A DNA stretch of 49,815 bases from Leptospira chreensis (GCF_016919165.1 NZ_JAFFPS010000036.1:1-49815), one strand, 5' to 3'. Positions 9,044 to 18,555 are shown, numbered from the stretch's first letter. Made by a program: numbers and translations. The notes: a model not told the origin generated them from the sequence alone.

Positions 9044-10215
9044 TTTCCCAGTTGAATACAATCCCTTCCACGGTTGGCTTTTTCTTTGGCCTCTTCAATT
9101 GTTTTTCCCAAAGCCAAGCTAACACCCATTCGACGTTTCCCATCAATTTCTGGTTTCCCAAAAATTCGAACATCCACCCCTCGCATTTGGAGGGCTTCTC
9201 CAATACCGGTATATACTGGTGTTTTTGTTTTTCCTTCCAACAGGATGGCAGAACTTGCCGCAGGAGTTTGGAAGATCAGGTCTGGAATCGGTAGGCCAAG
9301 AAGGGCTCTTGCATGGAGAGAAAATTCAGAAATATTTTGAGAGATGAGAGTGACAAGTCCTGTGTCATGGGGTCTGGGAGACACTTCACTAAAATACACT
9401 TCGTCTCCTTTAACAAAAAGTTCGACCCCGAAAATTCCCATTCCTCCAAGGCCTGTTGTGACCGTTTCAGCTATTTTTTGTGCGGCAAGGAGTGCGGTCT
9501 CTGTCATGGGTTGAGGCATCCAAGATTCCACATAATCCCCGTTCACCTGTCGATGACCGATGGGTGGCAAAAAGGTAGTTCCACCTATATGGCGTATGGT
9601 GAGAAGAGTGATTTCAAAATCAAAAGGAACAAACTCTTCGATAATCATTTTCCCTTTTCCTGTCCGTCCTCCCGTTTGGCCATACTCCCAAGCTTTCAAA
9701 ATATCGGATTCGGTTCGCACAAGACTTTGGCCTTTACCAGAAGAACTCATAATCGGTTTGACCACACAAGGAAATCCAATCTCTGTTACGGCTTTATGAA
9801 AATCCTCAGCGGTATCCGCAAAAAGAAACTTAGAAGTTTTTAATCCAAGTTCTTTGGCGGCAAAGTTTCGAATCCCCTCGCGGTTCATAGTAAGGTTCAC
9901 GGCTTTGGCAGAAGGTATGATCCGAAAACCTTCGGCTTCTAATCGAACTAAAGTTTCTGTATGGATGGCTTCAATTTCAGGAACCACAAAATCAGGTTTT
10001 AACTCTCGTATGGTGGCTTCCAATTCTTTTGGATCCAGCATATTGATGACTCGGGATTCTTGTGCCACAAGCATGGCCGGTGCGTTCGGATAACGATCTA
10101 CGGCGATGACATGAACACCCAAACGATTGGCTTCAATGGCAACCTCTTTGCCAAGTTCTCCCGATCCTAGGAGTAAAAGTTTTGTAGCCGTTGTGGTAAA
10201 AGGTGTTCCGATCAT
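9040..10215 (-). CDS. purT: formate-dependent phosphoribosylglycinamide formyltransferase (GAR transformylase 2)
   Basis: This 391-aa ATP-grasp enzyme makes formyl-GAR from GAR, formate and ATP in purine synthesis. Landmarks match PurT throughout: [88 protein letters not shown] and [13 protein letters not shown] chose ATG 10215 because [12 protein letters not shown] lines up with the start of known PurT proteins; the frame is open to 10242. It lies downstream of the ankyrin gene on the same strand with a gap of 50-80 bases. Confidence 0.95.
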   Translation of the reverse strand: MIGTPFTTTATKLLLLGSGELGKEVAIEANRLGVHVIAVDRYPNAPAMLVAQESRVINMLDPKELEATIRELKPDFVVPEIEAIHTETLVRLEAEGFRIIPSAKAVNLTMNREGIRNFAAKELGLKTSKFLFADTAEDFHKAVTEIGFPCVVKPIMSSSGKGQSLVRTESDILKAWEYGQTGGRTGKGKMIIEEFVPFDFEITLLTIRHIGGTTFLPPIGHRQVNGDYVESWMPQPMTETALLAAQKIAETVTTGLGGMGIFGVELFVKGDEVYFSEVSPRPHDTGLVTLISQNISEFSLHARALLGLPIPDLIFQTPAASSAILLEGKTKTPVYTGIGEALQMRGVDVRIFGKPEIDGKRRMGVSLALGKTIEEAKEKANRGRDCIQLGN

Positions 10216-10291
10216 ATTCACAAAGATTGGGAACTGGGTCATTCAGACAAGGAAGATTATGACCTCTCCTCCTAGAAATAGAATATGGGAA

Positions 10292-10762
10292 TTACATAAG
10301 GTAACGTTTGCCGAGTTTGTCCCTTTGATAAATATTGGCACCCTTACGAATCAGTAGGTCAGAAATTTCACTGAGCCCATCAAAACTATTGGCGATATGG
10401 AGGGCTGTGACCCCACTCGGATCGGCAGCATTGGGATCAGCAGCGGAGTTAAGTAAAACATCGACCGCTTCCACATTCCCTGTTTCTGTTGCTTTGTGAA
10501 TCGGATACAAACCCATGTTATCTGGTGCATTGGGATCCAAACCAATGGATAACAATTTTTTTAAATAATAAATATTAGAAACTTCAGTGACAGCTAGTCC
10601 GAGAAGTAAAGGTGATTCCAAAACTAAAACTTCTTTTAAGTCCGAATCGGATAATAATAAATCAAAAGATTCTTTGTCTTCTCTTGTGATGGCAGAACAT
10701 AAGGTGCGTAACCTCAAATTGGATCTAGTTTTGCCAACGAAATCGATTATGTTTTGTATCAT
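10292..10762 (-). CDS. ankyrin repeat protein
   Basis: This 156-aa protein has no signal peptide. About three ankyrin repeats are visible in its second half: LLSIGLDPNAPDNMGLYPIHKA, VLLNSAADPNAADPSGVTALHIA and LLIRKGANIYQRDKLGKR. The first 50 residues are helical and may be a degenerate repeat. The ATG overlaps the stop of the upstream AraC-family gene by four bases, so the two are translated together. Ankyrin proteins bind other proteins; a partner role with the regulator is inference from gene order. Confidence 0.88.
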   Translation of the reverse strand: MIQNIIDFVGKTRSNLRLRTLCSAITREDKESFDLLLSDSDLKEVLVLESPLLLGLAVTEVSNIYYLKKLLSIGLDPNAPDNMGLYPIHKATETGNVEAVDVLLNSAADPNAADPSGVTALHIANSFDGLSEISDLLIRKGANIYQRDKLGKRYLM

Positions 10763-11586
10763 GTTCCCATCCTATCAGTATAGGACGAATCTTGATTGTA
10801 AAAATGGGACATTTTTTCATATTCCAGGAACCATTCATTGGGAATACTTCCAGAAATTCGTTTGAAATCATGATTGAAATGGGACTGGTCCGAATAATCA
10901 AATTCCTGAGCCAAATCAGTGAAACGTAGTTCAGGATTGTTTTTTCGGTAGTGTTCCGGGTTACGGACCATATCGAGTAACCTGTGCACTGTTCTGTATT
11001 CAGAAGGAGCCATACCCACAATCTCCTTGAATTTACGATCCAATTGCTTACGAGAGATTCCTAATTTTTTACATAAATTGGCAATGGGAGTGGCGGGACG
11101 AGTTAGTTCCAAAAGCGCAAACCGAACATAGGCGGGAATTTCCAAAGGTTTTACAGGATATTGTTCTAAAAAAGAAATTAAAAATTCTGAAATTTTCTCC
11201 TCGGAAGGAAAGTTAGAATTCGAAAATTCACCTAATATTTGTTTATTGGCAACTTCAGGAAACTGATTTTGTAAATCATCTCCTCTTTTGGAAAATAAAG
11301 AATACATTCCACCGACATAGAAACGAATCGCGATGAGAGAAAGTTCGGATTCTGATAAAATTCTCCACCTTCTCGTTTGTGGTCCGACAAGATGAATCTT
11401 AGGCAATCGAAAGAGTTGCCTATCTTCTGTTTCGACGAGTGGTGGCTCTCCTAAGTGAAAAACCATCTCACACTCGTAAGATGGCAGAATCCAAGGGAGT
11501 TCTCTTGCATTCACACCTTTCCAAATCCAGAATTCCTTAACTGAGGATTCGAATTGGGAAGGAGGTTTTAAAAAAGAAATGTCCAA
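10759..11586 (-). CDS. AraC family transcriptional regulator
   Basis: This 275-aa protein has a C-terminal AraC DNA-binding domain (two helix-turn-helix units: IANLCKKLGISRKQLDRKFKEIVG, then FTDLAQEFDYSDQSHFNHDFKRISG). The N-terminal ~150 residues resemble the cupin-like sensor half of this class (YECEMVFHLGEPP, HLVGPQTRRW). The ligand is unknown. Translation starts at a TTG (11586) with GGAG some 12 bases upstream, so the exact start is uncertain. It follows copA with a 28-base gap and is coupled to the ankyrin gene. Whether it controls the copper operon or its own unit cannot be told from sequence. Confidence 0.88.
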   Translation of the reverse strand: MDISFLKPPSQFESSVKEFWIWKGVNARELPWILPSYECEMVFHLGEPPLVETEDRQLFRLPKIHLVGPQTRRWRILSESELSLIAIRFYVGGMYSLFSKRGDDLQNQFPEVANKQILGEFSNSNFPSEEKISEFLISFLEQYPVKPLEIPAYVRFALLELTRPATPIANLCKKLGISRKQLDRKFKEIVGMAPSEYRTVHRLLDMVRNPEHYRKNNPELRFTDLAQEFDYSDQSHFNHDFKRISGSIPNEWFLEYEKMSHFYNQDSSYTDRMGT

Positions 11587-11614
11587 ACTTTTACCATCTC
11601 CAATTGATGCGTTT

Positions 11615-13837
11615 TTATTTCCAACGGCTCATTCGTAGTGCGTTCAATACCACAGACAACGAACTGAATGCCATCGCTGCTCCACTCACCCAAGGAGCCA
11701 GTAACCCGGAGGCAGCAATGGGAATTCCAAGTAGATTGTATCCAAGAGCCCAACCAAAGTTTTGCCTGATGTTGATGACAGTATCCTTACCGATTCGAAT
11801 CAGATCCACAATTCTTTGGATGTCTCCATTCACAAGTACAACATCGGCGGTGTTAATTGCCACATCCGATCCCGTTCCCATGGCAATGCCTACATCGGCA
11901 GAGGCAAGGGCTGGTGCATCATTGATTCCATCTCCTACCATAGCGGAATGGACTTGGTTTGTTTTTAAAGTTTTGATGATGCGAGCTTTGTCTTCAGGGG
12001 AAAGTCCTGAATGAACAGAAGTAATACCGACAAGCTTTGCTATCTTCTCAGCCGAAGTATGGTGATCGCCTGTTAGGAGGGTAGGCTCCACACCAATGGA
12101 TTTTAATTCGGCAATGGCAGCTTTAGCTTCTGGACGCAAACTGTCCTCAATCCGAAAGACTACCATACCATTGATACCACCGCGAATACCGACAAACACC
12201 AAACTTGATCCATCGATTGTCCATGGTTTCGTTGATTCTTCTATGGATTCAGAAATCAAAAATCCATTTTCTTCCACAAACTCTCGTTTGCCGGCGATGT
12301 AAACATTCCCCTTTTGTTCAGAAATAATACCGCCACCAGGATAAGTCTTTGTAGAAACCATCGCAGCCGACTCTATGAAAAGGTTATTTGCCTTTCCATA
12401 CCCAACGATGGCCTTTGCCAGTGGATGATCGGAAGTTTTTTCCATCTCCACAATGTTTTGCAAAACAAGATGCAAAGCGGACGCGTCCAAACCATCTTGT
12501 GTAATCTCTGTTACTTTTGGTTTTCCTTCAGTAAGAGTTCCTGTTTTATCAAAGGCAATCCAATTGATTTTGGAAACCGATTCCAAAGCCTCGGCGCTGC
12601 GAAATAACACTCCTCGTTTGGCTGCTCGCCCTGTTCCCACTAGGAGAGAAATTGGTGTCGCAAGACCGAGGGCACAAGGACAAGCAATCACAAGAATGGC
12701 AATGCTTGTTTCAATCGCTGAAGTTATAATACCCGGTGTGATTACGAAATACCAAACTAAAAAATCGATGATACTAATAGAGACCACAACGGGAACAAAA
12801 TACGCAGAGATTTGATCGGCAATTCGTTGGATCGGAGCTTTGGTACCAAGAGACTCTTCCACAGAACGAATGATATGCGATAGAGTAGTGTCATTTCCCA
12901 CCTTAGTGGCTTTGACAACCAAAGACCCACTCCCATTCACTGTCCCACCGAGGATTTGATCCCCCAGTTTTTTTTCGACAGGCATACTTTCCCCGGTTAA
13001 CATGGATTCATCGGCAAAACTTTCCCCTTCGGTGATGATTCCATCCATGGGAAATCGTTCTCCTGCCTTTACCAAAACAAGATCCCCTAGTTTTAGATAT
13101 TCACCTGGAACTTCCGTCCAAATCTCGTTGGATTTTACAGTCGCCGTTTCTGGACGTAGTTTGAGAAGGGCGTTGATCCCATCGCTACTTTTTCCTTTGG
13201 CGAAATGCTCAATCCATTTCCCTCCCAAAATGAAGGTAATGAGAACAGCAGAAGTTTCAAAATAAAGATCCTTCCCGAACACACTGTACCCATAAGCCGC
13301 AGAAGTTCCAATGACTACAAGAACATCCATATTGGCAGATCCATTTCGTAAGGCACGATAAGCCGACTGATAAAAAGGAAATCCAATGATAAACTGAACA
13401 GGAAAGGCAATGGCCATTTGTACCCATCGATCCATTAGAAAATGGGGCATAGGCATAAAACTTAAAAAACTAAAATGAGTGACCATCCCATAAAACAAAG
13501 GTAAGGATAAAATTGTGGAGAGAAGGAAACGGAATTTTAAATTTCGAATGTGCTCCTTCTGTTTTTTTTCCGTCTCCGATTGTTTGTTCGCATCGTGAAC
13601 CAATGCGGAATACCCGAGAGATTCCACCTTTTCCAAGAGAGAGTCTAGCGTTACCGAATCAGAACTTCTTAAAAAAACAGATTCACGAGCAAAATTGACT
13701 CGAACATCGGAGACCCCTTCCATTTTGGAAAGACCCTTCTCAATCCGAAGGGCGCAATTGGCACAGGTCATTCCAAAAAGATCTAATGTTCGCTCACTAG
13801 TGTTATTTAACGTTCCCAAGCGAATACCCATCCTCAT
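11615..13837 (-). CDS. copA: copper-translocating P-type ATPase
   Basis: This P1B-type ATPase (up to 740 aa) exports Cu(I) from the cytoplasm. It has one N-terminal metal-binding domain (GMTCANC, Cys25 and Cys28), the membrane CPC motif (residues 386-388), TGES, DKTGT (Asp near 430) and GDGINDAP. The last two helices carry GYN and MAFSS, the residues that mark the Cu(I) class, which is stronger than the CPC alone. The ATG at 13837 overlaps copZ by 35 bases; a TTG at 13819 would reduce this to 17. It is the third gene of the CueR-controlled operon. Confidence 0.95.
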   Translation of the reverse strand: MRMGIRLGTLNNTSERTLDLFGMTCANCALRIEKGLSKMEGVSDVRVNFARESVFLRSSDSVTLDSLLEKVESLGYSALVHDANKQSETEKKQKEHIRNLKFRFLLSTILSLPLFYGMVTHFSFLSFMPMPHFLMDRWVQMAIAFPVQFIIGFPFYQSAYRALRNGSANMDVLVVIGTSAAYGYSVFGKDLYFETSAVLITFILGGKWIEHFAKGKSSDGINALLKLRPETATVKSNEIWTEVPGEYLKLGDLVLVKAGERFPMDGIITEGESFADESMLTGESMPVEKKLGDQILGGTVNGSGSLVVKATKVGNDTTLSHIIRSVEESLGTKAPIQRIADQISAYFVPVVVSISIIDFLVWYFVITPGIITSAIETSIAILVIACPCALGLATPISLLVGTGRAAKRGVLFRSAEALESVSKINWIAFDKTGTLTEGKPKVTEITQDGLDASALHLVLQNIVEMEKTSDHPLAKAIVGYGKANNLFIESAAMVSTKTYPGGGIISEQKGNVYIAGKREFVEENGFLISESIEESTKPWTIDGSSLVFVGIRGGINGMVVFRIEDSLRPEAKAAIAELKSIGVEPTLLTGDHHTSAEKIAKLVGITSVHSGLSPEDKARIIKTLKTNQVHSAMVGDGINDAPALASADVGIAMGTGSDVAINTADVVLVNGDIQRIVDLIRIGKDTVINIRQNFGWALGYNLLGIPIAASGLLAPWVSGAAMAFSSLSVVLNALRMSRWK

Positions 13838-14006
13838 CCAAACGCAATCGGAGTAACTTTAACTCTTCATCGTTTAAGATTTGCTCTACAGTCACAATAC
13901 TTTCTTCCACATTAGCTGTGGCTTTTTTTCCATTTTCAGAAAAAACCTTCTCCACTGTCTTTTTACAATGTCCACAAGTCATACCTTCGATTTTATAATG
14001 AACCAT
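13803..14006 (-). CDS. copZ: copper chaperone (heavy-metal-associated domain protein)
   Basis: This 67-aa protein is one HMA domain with the metal site GMTCGHC near residue 10. CopZ-type chaperones carry Cu(I) to CopA. An AAAGGAG ribosome site lies 8 bases before the ATG. The gene overlaps the upstream exported-protein gene by 14 bases and the copA frame by up to 35 bases, so the cassette is tightly packed. Length and motif are normal for the family, although the C-terminal part (LNDEELKLLRLRLDEDGYSLG) is more charged than in most. Confidence 0.9.
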   Translation of the reverse strand: MVHYKIEGMTCGHCKKTVEKVFSENGKKATANVEESIVTVEQILNDEELKLLRLRLDEDGYSLGNVK

Positions 14007-14445
14007 GATGATGCTCCTTTGTTTTTTCCTTCGTTGAATTCTTTATTTCATTTAACGGAAGTTTATATTTCACATCCGCACCTTTTTGAAAGTTCCATTC
14101 GGGAGATAAGATGAGCTCTCCCGTATTCATAGAACTTCCTTTGGGAATTTCACAATAAAAATGATCGGGATGGCTCGAACACTTCAATGGGAATTCCTTT
14201 CCGCTAGATACTACCTTACCATTCAACTTCGAATTTTTGGAAGTAGGATTTTCAAAATTGATATCCAGTAGATACACTTTAAATCCTAAGTTTTGATAAG
14301 GTAATACTTCCGTATGAAAAGCACCCGGCATTCGAACCACACCCCCATGAGGGCCTGGTTTCTGCTCCCCATGTGCAGACATTTGTTGTGAGCTGATAAA
14401 AAGTGCAAAAATGGCAATTTTTACTAAATTTTTGATTGGTTTCAT
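13993..14445 (-). CDS. small exported protein of the copper operon
   Basis: This 150-aa protein starts at ATG 14445, which has a strong AAAGGAG site; a longer open frame to 14604 crosses the promoter and is not real. It has a signal peptide (MKPIKNLVKIAIFALFISS, likely cut after MSA). The mature part starts with HGEQKPGPHGGVVRMPGAFHTEV, rich in His, Gly and Met, and ends KEHHHGSL. These are plausible copper ligands. The family has no name I can give with confidence; similar PHGG proteins sit next to metal efflux genes. As the first gene after the CueR-type promoter it is probably a periplasmic copper-binding protein (inference). Confidence 0.8.
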   Translation of the reverse strand: MKPIKNLVKIAIFALFISSQQMSAHGEQKPGPHGGVVRMPGAFHTEVLPYQNLGFKVYLLDINFENPTSKNSKLNGKVVSSGKEFPLKCSSHPDHFYCEIPKGSSMNTGELILSPEWNFQKGADVKYKLPLNEIKNSTKEKTKEHHHGSL

Positions 14446-14471
14446 GGTAACTCCTTTGTTAACATAAATCC

Positions 14472-14502
14472 AGTCTAAACCTTCCAATCGTTGGAAGGTC
14501 AA
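14472..14502 (-). promoter_or_regulatory. MerR-family (CueR) promoter of the copper operon
   Basis: On the minus strand, TTGACC (plus coordinates 14497-14502) and TAGACT (14472-14477) are separated by exactly 19 bases. The long spacer is the hallmark of promoters activated by DNA distortion by MerR/CueR regulators. The dyad operator fills the spacer. It drives the exported-protein, copZ and copA genes. Confidence 0.88.
14479..14499. promoter_or_regulatory. CueR operator (perfect dyad)
   Basis: The arms ACCTTCCAA and TTGGAAGGT flank a 3-base centre. This contains the known CueR box pattern CCTTCC-N7-GGAAGG. It lies between the divergent cueR-like gene and the cop genes, inside the 19-bp spacer of the cop promoter. 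Confidence 0.9.
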
Positions 14503-14554
14503 TAGCCGATTTGATTTTTTTATCATTTTTCTAATTTTTTTTTGGAGAGCTTTT

Positions 14555-14944
14555 ATGAATATTGGAGAACTTTCAAAAGAATCAGGAGTCAGCACCAAAC
14601 TCATCCGTCACTATGAAGGGATTGGATTGATTCCAGAAGCAGGAAGAACCGAGAATGGATATAGATCTTATAGTTCGGATGACATTCACTACTTACGTTT
14701 TGTCAAAAGATCCCGGGAACTTGGGTTTCCACTCGAAGATATCAAAAGCCTACTCGGCCTTTGGAAAAATAAATCACGAAGTAGCAAACAAGTGAAAGCA
14801 CTTGCAGAAAAACATTTAAATGAATTGGATTTAAAATTAAAACAATTAAAAGATATGTCGGACACTCTAAAAAATCTCGTCAAACACTGTCATGGCGATC
14901 ACAGACCTGATTGTCCGATTTTAAAAAATTTAGAACAATCCTAG
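14555..14944 (+). CDS. cueR: CueR-type copper-responsive MerR family regulator
   Basis: This 129-aa protein has an N-terminal winged helix (MNIGELSKESGVSTKLIRHYE), a long dimer helix, and a metal-binding loop CHGDHRPDC. The cysteines fall at residues 112 and 120 and Ser77 is present, all at the same numbers as in E. coli CueR; Ser77 is the feature that separates Cu(I)/Ag(I)/Au(I) sensors from zinc and mercury sensors. A GGAG site lies 10 bases before the ATG. It is divergent from the copper operon and the matching operator lies between them. The assignment is strong. Confidence 0.93.
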   Translation: MNIGELSKESGVSTKLIRHYEGIGLIPEAGRTENGYRSYSSDDIHYLRFVKRSRELGFPLEDIKSLLGLWKNKSRSSKQVKALAEKHLNELDLKLKQLKDMSDTLKNLVKHCHGDHRPDCPILKNLEQS

Positions 14945-14958
14945 AGGAAACTTAAAAA

Positions 14959-16068
14959 TTATTGTTTTTGTTTGAGGATATCAGCAATCAATCGAGTAGC
15001 CGTTTCATTTAAATGAATATCGCCATTTTGTAATAAATCAGTACGGTACCGTATAAACCTTCTTAAATCAATCAGAGGGATTTGATTTTCTTTCGATAGC
15101 TGGGTCAAATCCTGGATTAACTCAGAATCTGATTCTAACCAATGAGGATTCATAACAAACCCTATATCCCCGTAAACCTCGTAACGACTTTTATCAAATT
15201 CAACTTCCAAAGGGATATAAACTAAAGTGAGCTGTTTGCCTTGTTTGCGAATTTCATGATTTAATTCGAATAGGATCTTTTTCCATCGATCGTAGTTTAT
15301 TTTTGCAAATGTTTTAGTATCGAGTGCACTGGAAAGGTAGGTAGGACTAATTTGAAATAAAGTTTTGATGGGAAGGAATTCGGCGACTTCTTTCTTTTTT
15401 TCTTTAATATTTGGAGCCTGATAAGGAAGCTTAGAAACCCGTTCTAACTCTATATCCATTCGGTTCTGAATGGATTCAAAATAGGTTTTTTTTAAATACA
15501 AACGAGTGTGTTCTGGAAAGAGAAAAGAAAGAAAATGAATGTACCATTTTTTATGATTCACAAAATGCAAAAAATCAGGAGTGTCCCCCGTTTCATAAAT
15601 ATCATTTCCATAAACAAATAAATATACATGACTAAATTCAAGATGGGAACTCACTTCCTTGTACATAGAAAACTCGTTTTCTAAAGTAGAACCCGGAACA
15701 CTGATATTGATCCAATTACAGTCCGTTTCCCGATTTAAAATTTCGGGGAAAGTATCTTTCCAAAAGATTCCAGATCCAAAAGTTTGCGAATCACCTAACA
15801 ATAAATAATTACAATTGGCATTAGTTTTTAAACTCCCCTTCCGAAATCCAAATACATCAATTTCACCAAACTCCCTCTCGCCTTCCCTAAAAAATGGAAT
15901 TTGCCGATCCGCTGGAAAATGGAAATGTCCGTATGGAAAACCAAAATCCAAACTAGTGGAATCAAAAATTCGGAAAACGGAAAACAATCCGCAAAGGAAA
16001 ACTAAGAGATAAATACAAAATTTTATGGGTTTGGATGAGAAAGTAAGTGTATCATTATCTTTTTTCAT
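14959..16068 (-). CDS. SGNH-hydrolase-like membrane-anchored protein
   Basis: With ATG 16068 the product is 369 aa. A single N-terminal membrane segment (FCIYLLVFLCGLFSVF) is followed by a periplasmic domain with a block-I SGNH motif (LLLGDSQTFGSG) and a block-V-like DIHLNETA near the C-terminus. These give the Ser, Asp and His of an SGNH or AlgJ/AlgX-type acyltransferase or esterase. A surface-sugar O-acetylation role is plausible but not shown. The frame is open to 16137, but that extension would overlap the divergent membrane-protein gene; only about 47 bases separate the chosen starts. Confidence 0.75.
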   Translation of the reverse strand: MKKDNDTLTFSSKPIKFCIYLLVFLCGLFSVFRIFDSTSLDFGFPYGHFHFPADRQIPFFREGEREFGEIDVFGFRKGSLKTNANCNYLLLGDSQTFGSGIFWKDTFPEILNRETDCNWINISVPGSTLENEFSMYKEVSSHLEFSHVYLFVYGNDIYETGDTPDFLHFVNHKKWYIHFLSFLFPEHTRLYLKKTYFESIQNRMDIELERVSKLPYQAPNIKEKKKEVAEFLPIKTLFQISPTYLSSALDTKTFAKINYDRWKKILFELNHEIRKQGKQLTLVYIPLEVEFDKSRYEVYGDIGFVMNPHWLESDSELIQDLTQLSKENQIPLIDLRRFIRYRTDLLQNGDIHLNETATRLIADILKQKQ

Positions 16069-16115
16069 TGCGGATCGTAGGAATAAGGAAAGATTGTACC
16101 TGTTTTCGATTTCAT

Positions 16116-17540
16116 ATGACACAATCAAAAAAAGCAAATGGTTTCTTTGTTAGTTTAGCATTTTTAGCATTGGGTTATTTGTTATTTGTTACAAAACAGA
16201 TTGCACCGTTTTCCGACTTTGCACTCTTAGAATGGCAGATCAAGTTAGCAGGCCAAGGAACCTTCCACCTCAATTACGAATATCTCTTATTAGATCCTAA
16301 TTTTAAGTTCTTTCCTTTACCAGATATCTTTTTCCATGTACACAAAGGTATTGCCTATTCTACATTTCCCAATGTTTACCCTATCTTATTTTCTTTCGTT
16401 TATATGGGACTTGGAACTATCGGTGTCAAACTCGCTCAGTTTTGTTTATTCTTTTTATCTATATTTATTTTTCATTCCATAAAAAAAGATGAAGTTTCCA
16501 CAATACTTTTGTTATTCGGATCAACAATATCCATTTATATTTTCTTAATCCATGAAACCATTTTATTTCTATTTTTAGAAGTGGTGGTATTGTATTTATA
16601 CCAGCGTAAATGGACAGCCGTTTCTGGAGTCCTATCGATCTGTCTGGTTTGGATGCGACCAGAAATGATTTTTGCTATTGGTTTTCTTCCGTTTTGTTTT
16701 TCGAAAGAACAAAACTGGAAACGGTTTTTTTTGGCTTTTTTGATTACGGGAATTGTTTTCTCTATCACCAATCGAATCACCTTGGGAAGTTTTCTTCCTC
16801 TCCGCATGGTAAAAAATTCCGAATTCCATTTCCGACCTGAAATGAGTTTCTATCTATTCAAAATTTGGATAGAACAGGTCCCTCTTTTTATCCTATTTAT
16901 TTTTATTTTTCTACGATCTGTCATAAAAAAAGAATTATATTATCCAAATTTAATTTTACTCTTAATCACAATGGTGATGATCCTCATTTCTCCCAATACC
17001 GGCGGCCACAACACTCCCCGATATCTATTTGGACTCATTCCACTCTATATTTTGTCAATCCGAAACAAAGAGAATTCTCTAACGCAGGTTTCGAAACTAT
17101 GGCTCTTAACAATTTTGTTTCTTTCTTTTTATAGCATTACAATCCTATTCCAACAAACTAAAGAATTAAAAAAAATATCAAAATTCCAAACCAACACCTT
17201 AGAAGAAATTTCTAAATTAGATGACTCCCTTTTAGTTTTCAATAATTCGGATTTTGTTTTTGTCACATTGCCCCTGTTAGAAGAAAAAAAAGATCTTTTG
17301 TTACTGAGAGCCAATTTTGATCATAAGAAGTTCAGTCAAATTTTGAATTTCAAAAATACAAAATCCTTTACGTTTTTAGAACTTCCTCCTTCTCCCGTCC
17401 CACTGGACCAATGGATCACAACTACAAACAAAACAACTCTTGGGTCATTTCGAAAAGTAAATCAGTATCCACTACCGAATGCCCTACTGCCCATCCAGGT
17501 TACGAAATACTTACGTGAGTTTCCTGAAACTTCTAAATAG
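16116..17540 (+). CDS. polytopic membrane protein, possible GT-C-like glycosyltransferase
   Basis: From ATG 16116 the protein is 474 aa with about ten hydrophobic helices and a C-terminal soluble part of roughly 130 residues. The first loop holds PFSDFALLEWQIKLAGQG, an acidic loop of the type seen in GT-C transferases, and a later loop has NTGGHNTPRYLFGLIPLY. I would place it with lipid-linked sugar transferases with low certainty; no signature is decisive. It is divergent from the SGNH protein, another hint of envelope sugar chemistry. Confidence 0.6.
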   Translation: MTQSKKANGFFVSLAFLALGYLLFVTKQIAPFSDFALLEWQIKLAGQGTFHLNYEYLLLDPNFKFFPLPDIFFHVHKGIAYSTFPNVYPILFSFVYMGLGTIGVKLAQFCLFFLSIFIFHSIKKDEVSTILLLFGSTISIYIFLIHETILFLFLEVVVLYLYQRKWTAVSGVLSICLVWMRPEMIFAIGFLPFCFSKEQNWKRFFLAFLITGIVFSITNRITLGSFLPLRMVKNSEFHFRPEMSFYLFKIWIEQVPLFILFIFIFLRSVIKKELYYPNLILLLITMVMILISPNTGGHNTPRYLFGLIPLYILSIRNKENSLTQVSKLWLLTILFLSFYSITILFQQTKELKKISKFQTNTLEEISKLDDSLLVFNNSDFVFVTLPLLEEKKDLLLLRANFDHKKFSQILNFKNTKSFTFLELPPSPVPLDQWITTTNKTTLGSFRKVNQYPLPNALLPIQVTKYLREFPETSK

Positions 17541-17602
17541 AAATATATTTCCAAACTTGTTTTCTCCTTGGATTTCTAGAGGGATCTCTTTTAATTCGAC
17601 AT

Positions 17603-18523
17603 ATGAACTCAAAACAATGCCCGACCTGTGGAAGCACAAATTTATACCAAGAATCGGCAACCATCTACCGTTGTGGCGATTGTTTTGATAAAGTACCAAC
17701 TGGTGGAATGGTAGACCAACCACCTCCGAAAGTATATGGCACATCCAAACACAATAAAAAAACGGACGCCATCGGAAACTGGAAAAATCTCATTACAGTG
17801 ATTGTTTTCGCATGGGTTGTGTTAGGTTCCACTGCATTCACTTATTTTCAAAAACTCCAATCAGGAATCAGCTCTATCCAAGAAGAGGAAACCGTAACCA
17901 TTCCCATTGATCCTCAGTTAGAATCCACGGAAATCAGCCCGGAAGGAGAATTCCAATTTAGTTCTGCTATGCCGGATGTTATCGGAAATGTTTACTTTGT
18001 TGGAAAATTCACTAACACAAGTGCACATCATTTACTGATGCCTAAGTTTACAGTTGATTTGCTAAACCAAGATGGATCTAGTTTGGGAACTAGTTTCGGG
18101 TATGCAGAAAAAAACATAGTGGCAATAGGGGAATCTGTCATCTTTCAGGTCTTATATAGTAAAACACCAAACTACGCTAGTTACAATATCACTGTGACAG
18201 CAACCACTCTTCCTGAAATTTCCAATCGACCGAGTTTGACTTTAAAGAATATAGACTTCAAACGAAATCAATACAAAGAACTAGTCCTTACAGGCAAAAT
18301 CCAAAACAAAGGGAATACAACAGTCAACTTCACTCGGATCACTTGCCTACTTCTCGACAAACAAGAAAATTCGATTGATTATGAAAGTATTATTTTAGAA
18401 AATGAAGACTTCTTAACAAAAGAATCAAAAAACTTTGAAATTATTTTTTCCAGAATCAAACAAAACCCAAAATCCTATTTTTGCGAAACCGATGCGATTT
18501 TAAAAGAGAACGCAACCAACTAA
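17603..18523 (+). CDS. zinc-ribbon membrane protein with FxLYD-like domains
   Basis: This 306-aa protein has an N-terminal zinc ribbon (CPTCG, then CGDC, residues 6-29), a linker, and one membrane helix (LITVIVFAWVVLGSTAFTYF). The rest is two similar beta-rich modules: one around NVYFVGKFTNTSAHHLLMPKFTVDLLNQDGS and one around ELVLTGKIQNKGNTTVNFTRITCLLLDKQEN. Both follow the FxLYD pattern. The function is unknown; the layout suggests a surface or periplasmic protein with a cytoplasmic zinc ribbon. Confidence 0.7.
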   Translation: MNSKQCPTCGSTNLYQESATIYRCGDCFDKVPTGGMVDQPPPKVYGTSKHNKKTDAIGNWKNLITVIVFAWVVLGSTAFTYFQKLQSGISSIQEEETVTIPIDPQLESTEISPEGEFQFSSAMPDVIGNVYFVGKFTNTSAHHLLMPKFTVDLLNQDGSSLGTSFGYAEKNIVAIGESVIFQVLYSKTPNYASYNITVTATTLPEISNRPSLTLKNIDFKRNQYKELVLTGKIQNKGNTTVNFTRITCLLLDKQENSIDYESIILENEDFLTKESKNFEIIFSRIKQNPKSYFCETDAILKENATN

Positions 18524-18555
18524 TTTTTTGTCGCAAGTATCAAAATACAAAAGTA

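Noticed and set aside
9313..9843. Open frame of 176 codons opposite purT
   Set aside because: purT is certain on the other strand; this product is Arg/Ser/Phe-rich without a motif.
14446..14604. Upstream extension of the exported copper protein
   Set aside because: It crosses the CueR promoter and operator and the divergent cueR start; ATG 14445 has a strong ribosome site and signal peptide.
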